Source: Vibrio barjaei (GTDB lineage Bacteria > Pseudomonadota > Gammaproteobacteria > Enterobacterales > Vibrionaceae). Taken from it: a stretch of 64,000 bases of DNA. The translations under genes were made by a program, and so were the position numbers. The DNA is taken from assembly GCF_001639065.2 (NCBI RefSeq), contig NZ_LQXO02000034.1:62001-126000 (forward strand). The letters run 5' to 3'. Every line of letters starts with the position of its first letter. Position 1 is the stretch's first letter. The notes below the pieces were generated by a model. It ran no database searches. It saw only the letters and a list, made by a program, of their open reading frames with translations, and was not told the DNA's origin. Below are positions 60,152 through 64,000 of the stretch, piece by piece.

Positions 60152-61798
60152 ATGAAACGAGAAAATCTAGATATCCGATTCCACCCCATAAATTGGTTTA
60201 TGAATGGGACATTACTCAGCGCTATCGTGCGGTCAGTTTTTGTGAGCCTATTATTGGTTATTGCTGAAGCACTAGTAAGAGCCCATTATGATATTGTTCC
60301 AATAGGCGAACCTTACAATATCCCTTTGTTTGTTCTTATATTCGGTTTACTAATTAGCTACTCACGCTCCTGGTTTGCTGCAAGCATTTTAGGTGGATTC
60401 TTATTTTTATCTTATGCAATTCAGCTATTTAGCATCTCTAACTATGGTTATTTCATAACGCCAATAAAGCTGTGGTTGTTATTCGAGAAATTTCTGGAAG
60501 TACTAATATCTGGAAAAGATGCGGCTAAAACGATGGGGGTAACATTCTTCGCTATCTTTCTAGTCTTTTCGGGACTCGTTTTGTTATTTATGGGTCGTAA
60601 AAATATCCAAAATAAGAAACGCTGGGTAAGTATCATTGCAGTTGCTATCGTCCTTTTTTATCCCGTTCGACAGAGCATTAACCAATCTAACACTCTCGGT
60701 AGATTGCCAGTTATGTACCACTCCACTATAAAGAGCTCATTTTACACTTGGGGGTATTTCGCCGCCCGAGTGGTGCCAGAAGAAGTTTTTGGACTTTCTA
60801 GAGTAAAACCGTTTAAAAGCGAAGCACCGTCCTATGTTTCAAGCGGCAGCGCTCATAATATAGTCGTTATTATGGGCGAAAGTCTATCATCCGAATACAT
60901 GAGCGTTTACGGCTATTCGGAACCTACAACACCATGGCTTGAAGAACAATCGAAGCAAACTAATCGCTTCATTGCAGAAGGTTACTCTGGAGGGCTCTTT
61001 ACCGACGTTAGCCTGCCATTTTTCTTTAATGCTATAGCCAAACCGAATGGTGTGAAACAAATTGGTAGCGGCGATACCAACATCTTCCGTCTAGCAAAAG
61101 AAAATGGTTACCACACTCACTTCTATTCTACACAGGCAAATTATGGCTTAAGTTTAATGTCTTTACTTGGTAGAGGTTGGATCGATCATTATGATGACTC
61201 TTACAGCATAACGAGCAACAGTTATAAAGGGGTACTGGACGACGAATTATTGAATTGGTTAGATGGTGTGGACCTAAATGAAAAGAACCTCATTATTCTT
61301 CATCAAACGGGTTCACATATGCCATATGCAGAGAGAACGCCAGACAGCTACAAGCCTTTTGGATCTGATACTGACTATGCAGAATATATGAATAGTGTTC
61401 ATTATACAGACGATCTGATTAAACAAATTCAAACTCGCCTAGAGCAAAAGGCTCCCGAAGATTGGGTACTTATCATGACATCAGATCATGGTCAGTACGT
61501 GACTAAGAGCACTGCTGGTCACGGAAACTTTAACCACGAGTCTAATTACAAAGTTCCAATCTACATTTCCTCAGATAAAAAGAGCAATATTGACTTGGCT
61601 GAAGTAACCTTAGCCAAATGCGATAGAGTCTTTCAGATTCAACTTTCTTACTATCTAACTGAGATGATAGGTTATAGCTATCCAGCCCCTCCGAGCTGTT
61701 CAAAAGGTTACGTTGCAGGTTCTCGTTTGACTGGCGATAACGGCTTCCTTAGAGTTGACAACAAAGGCGAGGAAGAATCAAAAATCGTGTTTGAGTAA
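60152..61798 (+). CDS. Sulfatase-fold phosphoethanolamine transferase-like membrane enzyme
   Basis: 548 aa: about five N-terminal TM helices (to about 175) and a periplasmic alkaline-phosphatase-fold domain. IVVIMGESLSSEYMSVYGY corresponds to the EptA nucleophile region (GET in EptA; Ser follows here), DVSLPFFFN to the S-x-P region, TSDHGQY and TAGHGNFNHE to the metal-binding Asp-His and His residues. It may modify core or lipid A with phosphoethanolamine or phosphoglycerol. Start ATG 60152 with AAGAG upstream. Not tied to a known EptA, CptA or OpgB by reading alone. Confidence 0.83.
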   Translation: MKRENLDIRFHPINWFMNGTLLSAIVRSVFVSLLLVIAEALVRAHYDIVPIGEPYNIPLFVLIFGLLISYSRSWFAASILGGFLFLSYAIQLFSISNYGYFITPIKLWLLFEKFLEVLISGKDAAKTMGVTFFAIFLVFSGLVLLFMGRKNIQNKKRWVSIIAVAIVLFYPVRQSINQSNTLGRLPVMYHSTIKSSFYTWGYFAARVVPEEVFGLSRVKPFKSEAPSYVSSGSAHNIVVIMGESLSSEYMSVYGYSEPTTPWLEEQSKQTNRFIAEGYSGGLFTDVSLPFFFNAIAKPNGVKQIGSGDTNIFRLAKENGYHTHFYSTQANYGLSLMSLLGRGWIDHYDDSYSITSNSYKGVLDDELLNWLDGVDLNEKNLIILHQTGSHMPYAERTPDSYKPFGSDTDYAEYMNSVHYTDDLIKQIQTRLEQKAPEDWVLIMTSDHGQYVTKSTAGHGNFNHESNYKVPIYISSDKKSNIDLAEVTLAKCDRVFQIQLSYYLTEMIGYSYPAPPSCSKGYVAGSRLTGDNGFLRVDNKGEEESKIVFE

Positions 61799-61830
61799 AC
61801 ACCATCGAACCAACACATTATTTAATTAAC

Positions 61831-61858
61831 AAAGCAGGCGTAATTGCCTGCTTTTTTT
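61831..61858. terminator. Terminator between the phosphotransferase gene and the purine permease
   Basis: AAAGCAGGC / GCCTGCTTT stem with T7 on the right; the left A3 gives a weak U-tract the other way. Confidence 0.85.
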
Positions 61859-61880
61859 GCTAACTATGCTTGAAGAGTAA

Positions 61881-63251
61881 TTATAACAACACCAAATACG
61901 CCATAAACACCACAGACAACACATAAATCACAGGATGCACCTGTTTCCCTTTCCCTGCCACAACCATACTAAATGCATAACTGATAAAGCCCATCGCCAT
62001 ACCGTTTGCTGGTGAGAAGCTTAATACGGTAAACATAATGGTGAAAAAGGCAGCGATGCGAGACTCTTTCTTTTCCCATTTAATATCGCCTAAGCGACCA
62101 ATCATATAGATACCAACCACGACCATAGCTGGCGCTACCATTGCCGCAGAGAATAACGAGAACAACGGGTATAGGAAGAGTGATAACAGGAACAGACCCG
62201 CTACAACAACTGCCGCTAAGCCAGTTTTTGCACCTTGCGATGAGGCAATACCAGACTCTGAGAATGCCGTGACTGATGTGGTACCAAACATTGAACCCAT
62301 TACTGTACCACCTGCATCAGCAATTAGCGCTGAGCGTGCATTAGGCACCTTACCGTCTTTATCAATGATGCCCGCATCACGACCTACCCCTACGATAGTA
62401 CTGAGTCCATCGAAGAAATCGACAATCAAAAAGATGATCATAATAAACAGCAGATCAAACATCTTTTCTGCGGTAATTCCTGAGAAATCAAAGATGGCAC
62501 CAAAGCTGCTCGCCATGCTTGGTGGCATTGCCACGAGTTGCTCTGGGATCGGTGCATTGTTGGTTCCCATAAAGGTATCAGCTAGAATCGTAAGCACGAT
62601 GGCGGACACAAAAGAGATAAATGTCGCCAACTTAATATCGCGAACCATACAGCCTAATGCGATAAAGATACTGATATACGCGATGATGACTTTCGGATCA
62701 GAAATATCGCCCATACTGACGAGAATAATTGGGTTAGATATGATAATGCCCGCATTCTTGAGGCCAAGAAACGCAATAAACAAACCAAGAGAAACGGTAA
62801 TAGCGAGTTTCAAATCTTCTGGAATCGACTCAATCATTGCTTTGCGTATTTTAGTTAGCGATAAAATGAGATAGATAACGCCCGAGAAGAAGATGCCAAG
62901 CAGCGCTTCATGCCAAACCAATGCCACTGAACCACTGAGCAACATACCTTTAAAGAAACCGTTCATGCTCATGCCGGGGGCAAGCATCACTGGGTAGTTA
63001 CCGAAAATACCCATGATTAGCGTAGCGAAGGCCGCAGCCAAAGCCGTTGCCGTAAATACAGCGCCACGCTCCATTCCAGGTATATCACCCAAAATGGCTG
63101 GGTTTACCGCCAAAATGTAGCTCATAGCAAGGAAAGTGATAAAGCCAGCGTATACTTCGGTACCGATAGTGGACTTACGCTCACTCACTTTGAAGGTGGA
63201 TTCGATGATAGAAGGGCTAGCTTGGCGTTGCCCGGTTAATTCTGCACTCAC
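61881..63251 (-). CDS. NCS2-family purine permease (AzgA/GhxP/PurP type)
   Basis: 456 aa with 12-14 TM helices. STIGTEVYAGFITFLAMSYILAVNP is the AzgA-like N-terminus; AGMSMNGFF-type APGMSMNGFFKGM, and SVTAFSESGIASSQGAKTGL are the conserved substrate-region motifs. GTG start at 63251 with AGGT upstream. Two PurR-box matches upstream imply a purine substrate such as adenine, guanine or hypoxanthine. Divergent from gmk. Confidence 0.9.
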   Translation of the reverse strand: MSAELTGQRQASPSIIESTFKVSERKSTIGTEVYAGFITFLAMSYILAVNPAILGDIPGMERGAVFTATALAAAFATLIMGIFGNYPVMLAPGMSMNGFFKGMLLSGSVALVWHEALLGIFFSGVIYLILSLTKIRKAMIESIPEDLKLAITVSLGLFIAFLGLKNAGIIISNPIILVSMGDISDPKVIIAYISIFIALGCMVRDIKLATFISFVSAIVLTILADTFMGTNNAPIPEQLVAMPPSMASSFGAIFDFSGITAEKMFDLLFIMIIFLIVDFFDGLSTIVGVGRDAGIIDKDGKVPNARSALIADAGGTVMGSMFGTTSVTAFSESGIASSQGAKTGLAAVVVAGLFLLSLFLYPLFSLFSAAMVAPAMVVVGIYMIGRLGDIKWEKKESRIAAFFTIMFTVLSFSPANGMAMGFISYAFSMVVAGKGKQVHPVIYVLSVVFMAYLVLL

Positions 63252-63279
63252 AGTAGGACCTATAGCGATAAAATGGGGG

Positions 63280-63295
63280 ACGCAAACGTATGCGC
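63280..63295. promoter_or_regulatory. PurR box, promoter-proximal
   Basis: ACGCAAACGTATGCGC matches the PurR consensus ACGCAAACGTTTGCGT at 14 of 16 positions. It is 28 bp upstream of the permease start. Confidence 0.8.
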
Positions 63296-63391
63296 GATGA
63301 AAATATTGGCGCGAATTCTAATCAGACTCAGGAATAAATCAATGCTTTTGTGAGTTATTTTTATCTCTTTAAAAACAAGGTGTTGATATTT

Positions 63392-63407
63392 AAGCAAACG
63401 TTTGCCC
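63392..63407. promoter_or_regulatory. PurR box, distal
   Basis: AAGCAAACGTTTGCCC matches PurR consensus at 13 of 16 positions, including the whole central GCAAACGTTTGC palindrome. Centre-to-centre distance to the proximal box is 112 bp. The remaining 387-bp permease-gmk gap shows no gene. Confidence 0.78.
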
Positions 63408-63638
63408 GCCAATCAAAAAGCACAGCATGCTTCTGCGATGTTATGCTCCCTTTTTAAATGCAGCCGCTCGTTACCTGAGCACTCACCGGATGACTTGTCG
63501 AGCTCCTAGTAAACATGATACTCTTCGCCTCCATTTTTCTGGCCGATTTTTAAACGTTTTGGTCAGTGAACGTATAGAATAGAAGTATCAAAGAACGATA
63601 TTCTCTACCCCTTCAACCCAAGATGTGGACTCTGAAAA

Positions 63639-64000
63639 ATGATAGGTAAAGGTACGCTTTATATCGTGTCAGCACCAAGCGGCGCTGGTAAATCGAGCTT
63701 AATTTCAGCAATGTTGGAAAAAAACCCGACATACGCAATGAAAGTATCAGTGTCTCACACGACTCGTGGTATACGTCCTGGTGAAGAAGATGGCGTTCAT
63801 TATCACTTTGTTGAGAAAACCGATTTTGAATCGTTGATCGAGCAAGGTGCGTTTTTGGAATACGCCGAAGTCTTCGGAAACTATTACGGTACCTCTCGTC
63901 TATGGATTGAAGAGACACTAGAAAAAGGCATCGATGTATTCTTGGATATCGACTGGCAAGGTGCTCGTCAAATCCGTGAACAAATGCCAGAAGCGAAAAG
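63639..64000 (+). CDS. gmk: Guanylate kinase, 3' end beyond the window
   Basis: Phosphorylates GMP to GDP. MIGKGTLYIVSAPSGAGKSS includes the P-loop; VSVSHTTRGIRPGEEDGVHY, FLEYAEVFGNYYGTSR and DVFLDIDWQGARQIR are standard guanylate kinase motifs. About 120 of roughly 207 codons are visible, with the frame open to base 64000. Divergent from the purine permease, so the intergenic PurR boxes could in principle also affect gmk. Confidence 0.95.
   Translation, partial: MIGKGTLYIVSAPSGAGKSSLISAMLEKNPTYAMKVSVSHTTRGIRPGEEDGVHYHFVEKTDFESLIEQGAFLEYAEVFGNYYGTSRLWIEETLEKGIDVFLDIDWQGARQIREQMPEAK

Overview
The window is a piece of a Vibrionaceae chromosome, most likely the genus Vibrio. This rests on recognisable MetJ/MetB/MetL, L31, PriA, CytR, FtsN, HslVU, MenA, RraA, HldD, WaaF, WaaA, CoaD, PyrE, RNase PH, YicC and Gmk proteins, and on a surface-polysaccharide locus next to hldD and an rjg-type gene, the usual O-antigen/capsule site in Vibrio. 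No rRNA, tRNA, CRISPR array, transposase or phage gene was seen.

Layout. (1) 1-13.5 kb is conserved housekeeping: metBL and metJ diverging from a four-box MetJ operator, a short malic enzyme, rpmE, priA, cytR (CRP site upstream), ftsN, hslVU (sigma-32-type promoter), menA and rraA. (2) 13.5-37.5 kb is an AT-richer O-antigen locus. Its left part holds ugd, a phosphoglycosyl transferase, a 4-reductase-like SDR and a WbpM-type dehydratase, a set fitting UDP-QuiNAc/FucNAc synthesis and lipid-carrier priming, plus two GT4 glycosyltransferases. Its right part is a long leftward operon behind a perfect ops/JUMPstart element: manC-manB (GDP-mannose), wzm-wzt (ABC export), a WbdD-like chain-terminating methyltransferase/kinase, two GT32 glycosyltransferases, a CDP-6-deoxyhexose set (rfbF, rfbG, RmlC-like cupin, RmlD-like reductase), and a broken O-acetylation pair (MBOAT plus SGNH/AlgX-like). 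Next comes an rjg-type beta-CASP nuclease. (3) 37.8-53.9 kb is the lipid A-core locus: hldD, a GT4-deacetylase fusion, GT9, waaF, an O-antigen ligase, further glycosyltransferases, a GtrB/GtrA/GtrC-like trio, waaA, Kdo kinase, an OpsX-like heptosyltransferase, a WaaE-like glycosyltransferase and another GT9. (4) 54-64 kb is coaD, an ArnT-like transferase, pyrE-rph, yicC, then a polysaccharide pyruvyl transferase, a phosphoethanolamine-transferase-like enzyme, a purine permease with two PurR boxes, and the 5' part of gmk.

Together the genes describe a smooth LPS made by the ABC-transporter route. The chain is presumably built on a primed lipid carrier from mannose and a CDP-derived 6-deoxyhexose, capped by a WbdD homologue, recognised by the Wzt C-terminal domain, and ligated to a heptose/Kdo core. 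The most notable signals are the WbdD/Wzt capping system with an unusually short coiled coil, G7/G8/G9 tracts in three genes of the operon (the G9 out of frame), four frameshifts confined to the O-acetylation genes, a reductase with His in place of the catalytic Tyr, and a family of about 123-bp palindromic intergenic repeats.
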